From Pleurotus ostreatus/Saccharomyces cerevisiae fusant (lineage: Eukaryota; Opisthokonta), in the NCBI GenBank assembly GCA_024196135.1, contig JAMQCK010001054.1, positions 1 to 12,590 of the forward strand: a DNA stretch of 12,590 nucleotides. The letters are read 5' to 3'. Below are positions 1 to 9,332 of the stretch, one piece after another. The first letter of the stretch is position 1, and every line of letters starts with the position of its first letter. The translations under genes and the position numbers were made by a program. The notes beneath the pieces are model-generated. The model worked only from the letters and a program-made list of their open reading frames with translations, was not told the origin of the DNA and did not search any database.

Positions 1-190
1 CCCAACACTTGCATGTTCAAAGGCGTTCATTCCAAACGCCGCCGCCGCATCGACGCCGCGGTCCGCACAAACGAAGTCCTCGACCCGCGCCCCGCATCGC
101 GCCAGAGTGCATCGCTAAATCAGCACCTCACATTAACACGGTACATACATACGTAGGAATCCTCGATTAGCAAGTAAACCGCCCACACGG
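1..190. other. Left edge and VPS8 3' flank; possible fragment of another minus-strand gene
   Basis: This stretch lies beyond the VPS8 stop codon. No complete gene is visible. On the minus strand one frame is open from about 116 to the window edge (roughly 38 codons), just downstream of a TAG at 117-119 that could be a stop or an intron acceptor. Near its end it reads AFGMNAFEHASVG, which is loosely like the core of an ankyrin repeat. If real, this would be a coding exon of a gene running out of the window. The other frames contain stops or arginine/proline-rich text typical of GC-rich non-coding frames. The evidence is weak because only about 75 nt separate this frame from the VPS8 stop. Confidence 0.25.
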
Positions 191-3100
191 CTATGGTACG
201 CAGTCTAAGTGATACACAGCGCCTGTCCGACCGACGGAGATCCGCACGTCGTCCGCGGCCACGCCGTCCTTGCCCAGCAATGCACGCCGACAACGCGTAC
301 AGATCCCCCTCCCCGCAGCCCAGCCGCGCGCCTGCTCGCGCACCAGCACGGCGGTCGTCGCGTAGAGGTCTCGATCGACGAGATGCTTGGAGATGATAAG
401 CATGTCCCCGTCCTCCCGATAGGACTCCAGCATGCCCGTGAGGATGGTCCGGAACTCGTTGTACTGCGCGCCCTTTGCAGACTGCGCCGTCGAGCTGACC
501 AGCCGCTTGAATAAGCGGGGGAAGGACACCATTCGCGCGGAGCTCATGGAGACCAACGCAGTGAAAGTTTCCTGGACGAGGGCGCGCAAAGAAGCGAGTG
601 TCTGCTGTTGAGCTTCTGAGACGGAGGGGTCGGCGTCCTTCGAGTCGGATAGGTAGCCGGACACGGCTTGCACGCTTGTTATTTGGCCGTTGAGAAGCTG
701 GAACCACAGATCCTCCAGAGGCACGTCAACAGCGGAACCTTGCGACCGTCCTACGCAGATCTCGATGCCCGTGCGTACGAGATCTTGCATGGACTTCACC
801 GCGCGCGACAGCTCCTCCTCCTTAGTGTCCGCAGCGTCAGAGCCAAAGCAGTCCAGTACACGCAAGGTGAGCTTCTTGTCGAACGCTTCGACCTTGCCAA
901 GAGCATCGCCGGGCTTCCCGAGCTTGTCCACTGCCCACGCCGCCGCTGCGTACACCTCATTCGCCTCGCACGCCTCCGCGACCACCTTCATATCCACGAA
1001 GTCGTCCGGGAAGGTCTTGAGTAGCGATATAACCTCCTCCGGATGATATCGACACTGCAGCTGCACGAACTGGTGCCGCAGATCGCGTGGGACACGTTGT
1101 GAGGGCGTCTTCGCTGGCAGGATCGTGGGCACCTCATACTCCTCCGAGTGCACTGTCCCAAGCAAGTGGCGCAGGTACGCATAGCGCTCCGCATCGGCGC
1201 CCTCCTCTAGGGTATCCAGCGCCCGCTGGTGCAGCTGCGGCACATGCCTATCCAGCAGCCCCGCGCAGTACGTGAGGCCCGCCTGTGTAAGCTGCGCCAA
1301 GGCGTCCTCGATCGTGGCGACGATCTCCGAGGGGAGCAGTCCGTGATTCGCCCGTGCGGCCTGCCCGAGTACCTCGTGCGCATTCGAGAATATCTCCGAG
1401 GGGTGCAGGTCGGGGTCGTCGATGTACGCGACGAGCAAAGCGCCCCAGCGGCGCTCGCGGCGGTGCCAGGTGCGCAGGATGCGGTAGAAGCCGGCTTGCT
1501 CGAAGAGGCGGAGCATGCGCTCGTGGTCGTGAGGGGTATACGCTGAGAGCAGATACTCCGCCGCGAGCTGGCGGTCCTCCCGAGTACTTGGGTCTGTGTC
1601 CTCCGCCAGCGAGATGAGGACCTTGTGCAGGGTCTTTGGCGGTAGCTCGAGTTTGCCGGGGTACTTCGGGACGTTGCGCGCGATGAAGATGTTGATGAAG
1701 GTTACGTCCGAGGGGGACAAGTCACCCGTCGCCAGCACGTCGAGGAGGACATGAATGATGACCAGCCGGCTCATGCCTTGCGGCTCGTCCGTCAGGTAGA
1801 AAGCCTCGAAGGCGATGTCGAGGGAGTGCAGGAAGGACTCCGCGTCGAAACGGAGGAGCTGCCGCACGTATGGGTATGTCGGCTCGACCCCGCCCTCTTC
1901 TTCTGCCGTCAGCACCAGTCTGCTGTCCCCTTGCTTAGGCCACGACGCCGAGCGCCCTGAGAAGACAAACGCATAGATGTCGCCCTTCGCCTGATCTACT
2001 TCGTCCGCCGGTAGCGGCTCCTCGCTCGGGTAGGTGAGCCCCGACAAGACGTTGGCGAGGTACGGGTAGACCTTGTACGCGTTCACGATCGTCGACTCCA
2101 GCGTCCTCTCATCCAGCACGCCTCCCGACTCCGGTGATCGGTGCTGCGCTCGCCGATGCTGCTGCACCCTCCGCATCAACCCCAGCAGCTCCACAATAGG
2201 CGCCACATAGTCCCTCAGCGCCCTTGTGTAAACATAAATGAGCGCATCGTACAAATGATACCGCTGGCACAAATGAATCGCCTGGTTGATATCCAAGCAC
2301 GCCGGGTCAATGTGCCAAATAACGCGCTCGACGAGGTCCGGGCGGCGATCCTCCTCGTGCAGCGCCACCAGCCGCTGCGTGATCCACGGCGGGACGAACT
2401 TGATCTCGCCCTCCAGCACGAACGGCTCGAGCTCGCGCAGGAAGATGCGCGTGATGCCCGCGTCGTCGTAGTGCCCGAAGAGATCCTCGAAGAGGAAGTC
2501 GAAGTCGTCGAGCGCGATGCAGGCGCGGGCGCACGTCCGGACGAGGCCTTCGAAGAGGTCAGTGCGGTCGACGCCCCGGTTGTCCGGGGTGATGTGGGTG
2601 GCGTCGGTGAGGCGCTCTTCGGAGAAGGCGTAGCGGGCGGAAGCTTGCATGAGGTCTTGCATCTTCTGGCTGATGGTCTCTTTCCGGAGCTCAGAATCGT
2701 CCGGGAGGCCGTTGCGGTTGCCGGGCGCTTCGTCCGTGTAGTAGGTTCGTGCAAGATCGATGGCGCTCAGAAGGTCGCCATTCTCGACGAAGGAGAGCAC
2801 CCTGTCCGCCCAAGTCAGCAGGGTGCCGACCTGCAGATGCTCGCGGCCCTGATAGCAGATGAGCAAGCAGAACCGTATTGCGCGGCGCGGACTTACGAGA
2901 ATAAAGATCTTGCCCTTATACGCCCGTAGACTATGCGCCACATCGCGAATGGACACCGAGTACGGCATCGACCCATTCACCGACCGCTTCAACGACGGCG
3001 ACACAAGCGACATCCCATTAAACGGCACCTGCTCAACCAGCGCGCCGTGCCGCAAATCGTACACCCCGAGCATGTCGTCCGTCAACACGATCACTTGCTA

Positions 3101-5086
3101 CAAGAGGAAAAAAACACGCATAAGCCCCCGCACCACGCGCGCCAACAAGAAGCGAACGAACCCACATTGGCGTTCAACCACTGCGAAGCGAGGATATCGG
3201 ACGGCGCCGCCCACCGGCCCGCGTCCTCGAAGGCCATCCGGCCGACCTCCATCTCGGTGGTCTTGCCTGTGCGGGTGTTGCGGACGGTTTCCCTGCCGCG
3301 GACTTCGGTGACCTTGAGGAGACGCAGGGAGTTGCCCCAGGTGTAGACGAGGATTGGAGTTGTCGCGGGGGTAGCCTCGTCCTTGCCATTGGCAGTCTTC
3401 TTGGGCGAGCCTTGGGAGATGGAGACGCTGGGAAACCACGATAGTGTACCCTTCCACTTCGTCTTGCCGCCGCCCTCTTCCGGTTCTCGGGGTGCTCTCA
3501 GCCAGGTCTTCGGTGTCGGCTTCAAACCTACGATGACAAGTTTCGAGGGCGTGAGCAGAGCAATCAGATTGTACGCGTCCGTCGGATGTGGCGAGGTCCC
3601 TAGAGGTAGAGGCGCCATCGCGAGCATGGTAAATCGATGCCTTCGCCGCTCAGGCGGAACGTGGGTGTGAACCTGCGATTTCGGTGTCGGTCCCGCAACG
3701 ATGGTTGAGGGAGATACGGGCGGGTCATCCAAGGGGTATTTGCCCAATATCCTCAAGATGTCGGAAGCATCGACGAAGAGAACTTTGCCGAGGCTGTGGT
3801 AGAAGGCCATCCCATGTTCGTCGGCTGAGACCAAGGCTGTATGCCTGCCAGCGACGAAGTCGACGTTGACGATCCTACTGCCGCGGATGTGACCTTCCTG
3901 GCGGCCTGAAGCGACCACCTCAATAGTTGTCGGTGCGACGACTCGTGCAGGAGATTTCGGGTTCTTCAAGTCAAACAACTGGACGTGCCCGAAAGCGTGC
4001 CCCGTTGCTACATAGGTGTGATCGTGAGAGAGGGCAACTGCGGTAACAGGGCCAACCGTTTGCGCTGTGCATGCATGTCAGCCTTTGGCAACTAGTAGAT
4101 ATTGATGTATGCGCACAGTCCTCCGAGCCGCAAATGCACTTCAAATTCTGCGTGAAATCGTACACAGACGTCTTCCCGTTGTCCGTGCCGACACAGATGA
4201 GACCGTTGGCAGCAAGGACGGTAGGAGCGCCGATGGCAGGGGCGCCCAGAAGAGACGCGGTCTTCTGCGGATTACTGGAATATACGTGCTGGCCGATATT
4301 GCGCAGGAGCGTCCAGCGGAAGACCTCGCGATCAGGCGCAGGGATGTGACCATTGGAGTGATCGTCCGTCGAGGCGGAAGGCAACTGCTGCAGGTTCGAC
4401 AAGGAGGACATGCGGGAAAGTGCGGAAAAGTGGGAGCCTGCAGGCGTGTCGAACCCTGGCGGATTTAGTGTACCCATGCTTGCAGAGGAAGGTGCGCGTG
4501 AGGGTTGAGGGGTGTAGGAGCGTAGACGGGATACAGTGGGGTGAAGGAAAGGTTTCGCAAGCCGAGGGGCTGATCCATTTGGCAAAGGGGACTCGGTAGG
4601 CTGTGGTGTCCTGGGCATGGAGGGCGTTGAAGGTGAGGAGAGCGTATCCTGGTGCTGCCATGTATATGAGCGCGACACACCGATAGCGGCAAGTCTCATA
4701 CGTACCTCATCTACATCTTGAGCGACTATATGCGGTTGCGCCGCCGTATGGTCCTCCTCGCCTTCCTCCCCCAGTTCCTCCCCCGAGTCCTCCGATTCCA
4801 GAACGTCGCGTAGTTGGTCGCGGTACGATGATTGTGGGTCTTCGTCCATCCAAGACATATCCGGCTCTTGTTCGTGCTCGTAGTCTTCGTATTCGCCCTC
4901 GTCTTCCTCCGCGTCCTCGCCGAGTACGGCTTCCATCCTTGCAGAATAATCCCCGTCGTCCTCGACGTGTGCGTCCTCCTCGAAGTCGTAACTGTCGTCC
5001 TGGTCAAAGTCGAACGACAGGGTGCGCGAGTGCAGATTTGGGCCGCCATGGGCAGAGGACGCCCCGCCCGCTGGTGATGAGCTCAT
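191..5086 (-). CDS. VPS8: VPS8, CORVET complex subunit (WD40 propeller, Vps8 core, partial C-terminal RING)
   Basis: CORVET tethers early endosomes, and its Vps8 subunit binds the Rab5-type GTPase (Vps21 in yeast). Exons on the minus strand are 5086-4117, 4064-3166, 3097-2897 and 2848-191, with introns of 52, 68 and 48 nt in phases 1, 0 and 0. The product is 1575 residues, or 1558 if a further 51-nt intron (4655-4705) is spliced. This is somewhat longer than the yeast and human proteins. Residues 1 to about 125 are disordered and very acidic. A WD40 propeller starts near residue 252 (REVFRWTLLRNIGQHV) and contains GHVQLFDLKNPKSPAR. Next come VGTLLTWADRVLSF and the Vps8 core at about 785-915 (TDLFEGLVRTCARACIAL). 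The C-terminus has C1540-x2-C1543 and H1570-x2-C1573, only half of a RING. The start at 5086 (MSSSPAGG) was chosen because the in-frame Met at 5254 would add a basic extension unlike the family. The identity is from recognition of family sequence; exon borders are inferred. Confidence 0.93.
2849..2896 (-). other. VPS8 intron, 48 nt, in frame and without stop
   Basis: On the minus strand it begins GTAAGT, has CTCAT (matching CTNAY) as branch site and ends ATCAG. Reading through it would insert 16 residues (VSPRRAIRFCLLICYQ) between KIFIL and GREHLQVGTLLTW. Removal restores a continuous Vps8-type sequence at that point. Its length is a multiple of three and it has no stop, so a naive open-reading-frame call would include it. 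Confidence 0.85.
4655..4705 (-). other. Candidate VPS8 intron, 51 nt, in frame and without stop
   Basis: On the minus strand it begins GTACGT, has CTCAT as branch site and ends GGCAG. It would fall after residue 127 (DVDE) and rejoin at HQDTLSSPSTP, within the disordered acidic N-terminal region. Both versions keep frame, and the region is poorly conserved, so homology cannot decide from sequence alone. The splice signals are as good as those of the firmer introns in this gene. Confidence 0.55.
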
Positions 5087-5263
5087 GTTGGGGAGTGCCG
5101 GGAGGCGCGCCCTTGGCTCGGGATGCGCGTCTGGTGTGACGGAAGGAAGGAATTGAATTTGGCACCGGCTTCTCAACTCAGCAACGTGGCTCCCGCGTGC
5201 GCGCTCAATTATGCCGGTCCGCCCGCGCCGCCTTCTGCTCCTGACCTTGACCATCGACGGCTG

Positions 5264-5707
5264 TCAATGCTCATTTTCTTCGTCGCCTTCTGATATAGGG
5301 TTTGAAACGGCCGAATCAAATACGAAGTGCTCGTCAGGGCTATGAAGGGGGAGCAGTGATTGGTGTGGGTGATCAATTCCTCCGCCGGACAGATGATCGC
5401 ACTGCACGAGCTTGTCGCCCTCAAAGGTCCAGTGCATCTTCAGGGAATACAGCCTGGGCTTGTGCTTGACACGGAGTCTGCTTGTGCGAACCCCTCGCCT
5501 CAGCGAAGTCGTTCTCCCCGTCGCCAGACGTGATTCGCCGCTTTGCTGATAGCCAGACTCTTGTGGTGCAGGGACGAAGATGCGGAGCTTTGCCTGGTAA
5601 CATGCCGTTGCGAGGGCAGTTCGCGGCGTCCGGATCTGCCTTCTACAAATATCGAGGTCTTCCATATATAAAACGGCACATAATATCAGCCTCACTTCGC
5701 CATGCAC
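5264..5707 (-). CDS. Possible small gene or 3' remnant of a gene, unrecognised
   Basis: This is an open frame of 147 codons ending in TGA at 5266-5264. I do not recognise the product. The last 105 or so codons look coding: third positions are mostly C or G at the start (KLRIFVP), and the text is protein-like, for example KPRLYSLKMHWTFEGDKLVQ followed by CDHLSGG. The tail is acidic and ends EGDEENEH. The first 40 or so codons look non-coding and overlap the TATA box of the divergent plus-strand gene. A minus-strand TTACCAG acceptor just before the KLRIF codons suggests that the real exon starts near there (about 5595), with an unseen or lost 5' part. It lies 177 nt upstream of the VPS8 start in the same orientation. 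It could be a short gene, a truncated relic left when the membrane-protein array formed, or chance. Confidence 0.35.
   Translation of the reverse strand: MHGEVRLILCAVLYMEDLDICRRQIRTPRTALATACYQAKLRIFVPAPQESGYQQSGESRLATGRTTSLRRGVRTSRLRVKHKPRLYSLKMHWTFEGDKLVQCDHLSGGGIDHPHQSLLPLHSPDEHFVFDSAVSNPISEGDEENEH
5665..5673 (+). promoter_or_regulatory. TATA box of membrane-protein gene A
   Basis: TATATAAAA lies 69 nt upstream of the ATG at 5734. That is a suitable distance for transcription to start around 5695-5705 and leave a short leader. The same bases read TTTTATATA on the minus strand, so direction is inferred from the gene position. Confidence 0.55.
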
Positions 5708-5737
5708 CTCTTCACGCCCCTTGCTAGCCGCTCATGA
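5702..5737 (+). other. Short upstream ORF overlapping the gene A start (ATGA)
   Basis: An ATG at 5702 opens an 11-codon frame (MHLFTPLASRS) whose TGA stop at 5735-5737 overlaps the main ATG at 5734 in the arrangement ATGA. If the mRNA begins upstream of 5702, it could limit or couple translation of gene A. With the TATA box at 5665 the transcript start might fall on either side of this ATG, so its presence in the mRNA is uncertain. Confidence 0.35.
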
Positions 5738-7075
5738 TACGCAGAAATGTTTCTGCTGCGACCCCAAAGTTCACGAAGGACGATACCTTATTCAATCAAG
5801 GGGTCATCCTCGAGATAGGTATCGACGCTCTGTTCTACGGTAAGCACCACACCTTAGGATGGCCAGCGCTCCGACTGATTCCTTCGTTAGGCTTTCACGC
5901 TGCGCTCTTCGTCACCGCCATAGCTGCTTTAGCGTGCGCAAACATGCATGAGGTTGCCTACCTGCTCAATCTTACTGACTTATCTGCTAGACGCCAAGAA
6001 CACCGTTCCCGCCTCATCACAGCGGTCGTCATCTCGCTCTTCGTGTCATCTACAGTCGAAGTCGTCTTGGGCAACATTCTCTATCTCGTTCAAACGCCCT
6101 TCCTGTATGTCCCAGACCGCGTCTACCGCATATTGCTCGCTTTGGACGTGACCATACAGTTATGCATACGTTATAACGTGAGTCCATATTATCTGTAGTC
6201 CAAACGTCCTTTGCTAATCACAAGTTCCGCATACGTAGCTCCTCGTTTGCGATGCCATCGTCGTATGGAGAGCCTGGATATTATGGCAGGAAAGTCGTGC
6301 CGTGAAGATTATCTTGTCGCTCTGCATGGCCGGCAGCTTAGGTCAGTCGGTGGTCGCTCCAGGTCGTGATACTTCAAGCCTCACAAAACACAGTTGGCGT
6401 CGTTGCCCACCTGGTCTGGTACGCTGTGGCCTACCTGGACAGCGAGGCGCCGACATTGAGCTTGTTGATGGTGACGATACCTCTGCTGCTCACGAACATG
6501 GTTGCGACGATCTTGGTGGGACTTCAGGCTTGGTGAGTTATTCTGTTCTTCGCTTCGACGGTGTCTAACAGCAGTCATAGGTATTACCGTCGTAACATCA
6601 TGAACATTGCTAGCCCGTGGCGGAAGAGGACTCGCATCGAAAAGATTCTCGTCCTGCTCCTCGAGTCGGGCTTTGTGTACTGCCTCCTATGGGTGTGTGT
6701 TAGTACTGGTCTGGCATAGCGTTTCTCGACGAATTTCTTTCCAGATTGCTAGCATCGCTCTCGAAGTAGACGGAAGTTCCGACGACGCACGAGCCGACTA
6801 CTACATGGCAGCGAGCAACGCGTACCAGAGCTTCGCCGTGCGTATCCGGACGCGTCACACCCGCTGTCGCCTATACGTGTTCTGACGCCTTATAGGGTAT
6901 CTACCCCACTCTCATTGTCATCATCGTCGCCGTGCAGCGATCCACGACGCAGTCCCTCGTCTTGAGCACGCAAGTATCACATCCTTTGGAGTTCGCGGAC
7001 ACGAGCGAGACGCCGAAAGACCAGACGAGCGACGGGGCCCTCACGACATTTGCTGACGAACGAGGCAGCGAATGA
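5734..7075 (+). CDS. Agaricomycete seven-helix membrane protein, array copy A
   Basis: Function is unknown; topology suggests a receptor-like or sensor-like protein. Exons are 5734-5839, 5891-5933, 5991-6177, 6239-6341, 6394-6532, 6581-6692, 6745-6837 and 6896-7075, encoding 320 residues. Introns are 48 to 61 nt with GT..AG ends. About seven hydrophobic helices are visible: near 28-50, 58-83, 113-128, 135-158, 169-193, 212-238 and 260-277. Family landmarks shared with copies B and C are LFYGFHAALF at the exon 1/2 join, CDAIVVWRAWILW at 116-128, EKILVLLLESGFVYCLLW ending at 230, and GIYPTLIVIIVAVQRS from 262. The tail (about 45 residues) has QVSHPLEFAD and an acidic end. The start matches the length expected from the paralogs and has a TATA box 69 nt upstream. 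The first two introns are multiples of three without stops, so an unspliced 154-codon frame runs through them. I cannot assign a Pfam family with confidence. Confidence 0.85.
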
Positions 7076-7526
7076 ACATCGCTTCATCGTTCGGCGGCAC
7101 TGTCGCTGAAAGGTGCTTGAGCGCCTTAGCCTTGCGTATGGACTGGAGTGCGACCCAGTGTCTGGAGGCTTTCATACTCTGTCTTGAATGATCCTACTTG
7201 CGCTCTGCAGCTGATCCCAGCGCGTTCCTCGTGCGACCGCAGTGTTGAACTTCAATGTCATTCGGATGGAAATTTGGCGGCAAATACCGGCGGAGGCGAT
7301 GTCCCTTTTGATTGCGACTCAGGCTCTGACTGAAGGGATTAATTTCGCCGCTCCTTGTTGTGGTGAGAGGGTGCGCGCGGGACGTGGTTAGACGTCGAGA
7401 GGGTGGGTGCGTGTGAACAAGGCGTAGGGTCGTTTGCCTCGCAAACGCATGCCCTCCACCGCTGTATTCCACGTATATATACTAAAGTACAATGTAACTA
7501 GAAAATTCGCCTTATTAAGCAATCTT

Positions 7527-7541
7527 ACTAAGCGCCTTAGT
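7527..7541. repeat. Short perfect inverted repeat
   Basis: ACTAAG and CTTAGT flank a CGC centre, giving a 6-bp stem with a 3-nt loop. It lies in intergenic DNA. A hairpin this short is common by chance and no role is implied. Confidence 0.4.
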
Positions 7542-7918
7542 CAGCTCCTTCGAGGGCTGGCGAGTCGCTTCCAGCAGTTCCCTCAACACTCCTTTTTCCC
7601 CCGCTCTTCGGTATGGCGAGAGGCCCGTGACGGCCTTCGAGCTACAACTACACGCGCTGGCTTCAGCATTTTCACCCCCTTCGCCCGGGGGATTCATAGT
7701 CAAGCAGCCGATGCCGTACGCTCTGCGTCTTGAATCTGTCGCACAGCAAGGGGTCCGTCACACCATTGATCCTGCTCAATGTCATCCATGCCTGCCTGCT
7801 TCGCCATCACCATTCTCTGTTGTCGCCGCTCTCGTGGGACTCTGAAAGCCCGGACATCTCATCTTCATCTTCGTCGTGATGATGCACGGTGGTAAGTCGG
7901 AGCTCGTTGAATGCCCAG

Positions 7919-7926
7919 TATATAAG
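7919..7926 (+). promoter_or_regulatory. TATA box of membrane-protein gene B
   Basis: TATATAAG lies 85 nt upstream of the copy B ATG at 8004, comparable with the 69 nt found for copy A. No equally good element is present before copy C, where the nearest match is a weak CTTATACG around 10479. Confidence 0.5.
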
Positions 7927-8003
7927 TACTGCTGACAATGCAATGGGCGTCCATTCCCTCCCTCTCTTGATAGACTAGCGCGCTCGTGAGGGTCTGAACT
8001 GAC

Positions 8004-9332
8004 ATGCAGAGCCACCGACCTGCCCTCGGGCCGGACGTCGTCCATGAACTGAAGGTTATCCTGATGCAAGCAGGAGTTGACTTGCTGTTCTACGGTACGC
8101 ATTCACATTAACGAGCGGTATCACTGAGCTCAACGCGCGATCTTCAGGTATACAGGCTGCCTTATTCATCGCCTCGGTGGTTGCAGTAACGTGAGTCTCG
8201 TCGCCCTTAAGCCGTTCAATCTGATCCACTAAACGATTGTCTTTATCATGTAGACGCCAGGATACATGGTCGCGCCCCGTCATGGCATGCGTGGTGGCCC
8301 TGTTCATCTCGTCGACCGTTGAAGTGGTCGGGCTCGTCATGTACGACCTTCTGCTCTGGCCATCATCCGACTACGCGACGGCCAACTCCTCATCGAGTTC
8401 GCTTTCCACACTCAATATCTTGTCGAAAGTCTGTTCGCGATTCAATGTGAGCTTTCAATACAATCCCGTCTCGTCCCGCCTCACCATCGCCCTCCAGTAC
8501 GTCATGAGCGATACCATCGTCGTATGGAGGGTGTGGATTCTGTGGCAGGACAGCCGCATCGTGAAATGTGTGCTGGTCTTCTGTATGATGTGCAGCTTCG
8601 GTAAGGGTAGCCTGGAGCCCGGTGGAAGCGCATTGACGGGCATCGCAGCCGGTGTCATCGGCGAGTGCGCTCTCTACTTCAACGCTCCGGAGAGAGGACA
8701 GCGAGCAAGCTCTGTCATGATGGAGATACCGCTCTTGATCATGAACGTCGTCACCACAGTGCTCATGGCTATCAAGTACTGGTATGACAGTCCAGTCATC
8801 GAGCAAGAGCTTGCTGGAACTGATGCCAATGCTAGGTTCTACGTCCGTGAGGTCAAGCGTCTCGTCGGCGACTGGAGACAATCGACGCAGGTAGAAAGAA
8901 TCCTCATCCTTCTACTGGAGTCCGGTACCTTTTATTACGCGGTTTGGGTACGTCTGAAAAAACGATCCAATCTCCAACATACGCTTACCCTGCTCACCGC
9001 TCTTCCCGCCAGGCCGTGCGCTTCGGTCTTGATGTCGGCGTGGACGGCTCCTCTCCAACCTACGTTGCGTATAGTGTGGTCTCAGCCGCGTACCACAGCA
9101 TTTCTGTACGTCGACTGCTTGACGAGTATCTTTCCGACGACGCCCAACTAACGCCTCTAAGGGTATTTTGCCGACGCTCATCGTGTTCGTTGTTGCCATG
9201 GAACGCTCGGCTGCTTCGACCTTGGCGATGAGCATGCAAATATCCCATCGTATGCGCTTTACCTCTTCAAGTCAGTCGCAGAATTGCTCGGAAAATTCTA
9301 TATGCATGTCAGATATCCTTGTATCCAAATAG
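8004..9332 (+). CDS. Agaricomycete seven-helix membrane protein, array copy B
   Basis: This is a paralog of copies A and C with the same eight-exon layout: 8004-8094, 8148-8190, 8254-8446, 8498-8600, 8649-8781, 8836-8947, 9013-9105 and 9162-9332, encoding 312 residues. Landmarks are DLLFYGIQAALF at the exon 1/2 join, MSDTIVVWRVWILW at 112-125, VERILILLLESGTFYYAVW ending at 225, and GILPTLIVFVVAMERS from 257. Introns 3, 4 and 5 (51, 48 and 54 nt) are multiples of three without stops, so an unspliced frame reads through them; comparison with A and C shows they are introns. Intron 7 ends in AAG rather than CAG or TAG, because no YAG lies at the position needed. The tail keeps the start of the shared QxSH box but lacks the FAD that follows in A and C, and ends in a serine-rich stretch. 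Function is unknown. The gene looks intact, with slight signs of drift at the 3' end. Confidence 0.82.

Larger units (their letters stand above)
7076..8003. other. Intergenic region between copies A and B
   Basis: No gene is supported here. The open frames on both strands are short and low in protein-like character. AT-rich TATATATA-type text at about 7470-7480 sits inside the region without a gene to serve. A 15-nt inverted repeat lies at 7527-7541. A TATA-like element for copy B lies near the right end. The duplicated 3' block seen after copies B and C was not found after copy A. Confidence 0.6.

Noticed and set aside
120..707. 195-codon minus-strand frame at the VPS8 3' end
   Set aside because: It overlaps VPS8 in another frame on the same strand and is rich in Arg, Gly and Ala. 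The VPS8 frame has the recognisable protein sequence.
2141..2929. 262-codon plus-strand open frame over VPS8
   Set aside because: It is antisense to a well-supported VPS8 exon and its composition (Arg, Val, Glu, Asp rich) mirrors GC-rich codons on the other strand. There is no domain-like text.
5734..6198. Gene A as a single-exon 154-residue protein
   Set aside because: The frame reads through two introns with proper signals and ends inside intron 3. Splicing restores the sequence shared with copies B and C.
7434..7845. Small plus-strand frames between A and B (99 and 72 codons)
   Set aside because: They overlap each other in different frames, have no splice support, no promoter and no recognisable sequence.
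8390..8881. 163-codon minus-strand frame
   Set aside because: It is antisense to conserved exons of copy B, has no protein-like motif and looks like a codon shadow.
8237..9151. Gene B as a single-exon 304-residue protein
   Set aside because: It starts inside intron 2, retains introns 3, 4, 5 and 6, and leaves the family frame after exon 6. The spliced model matches A and C exon by exon.
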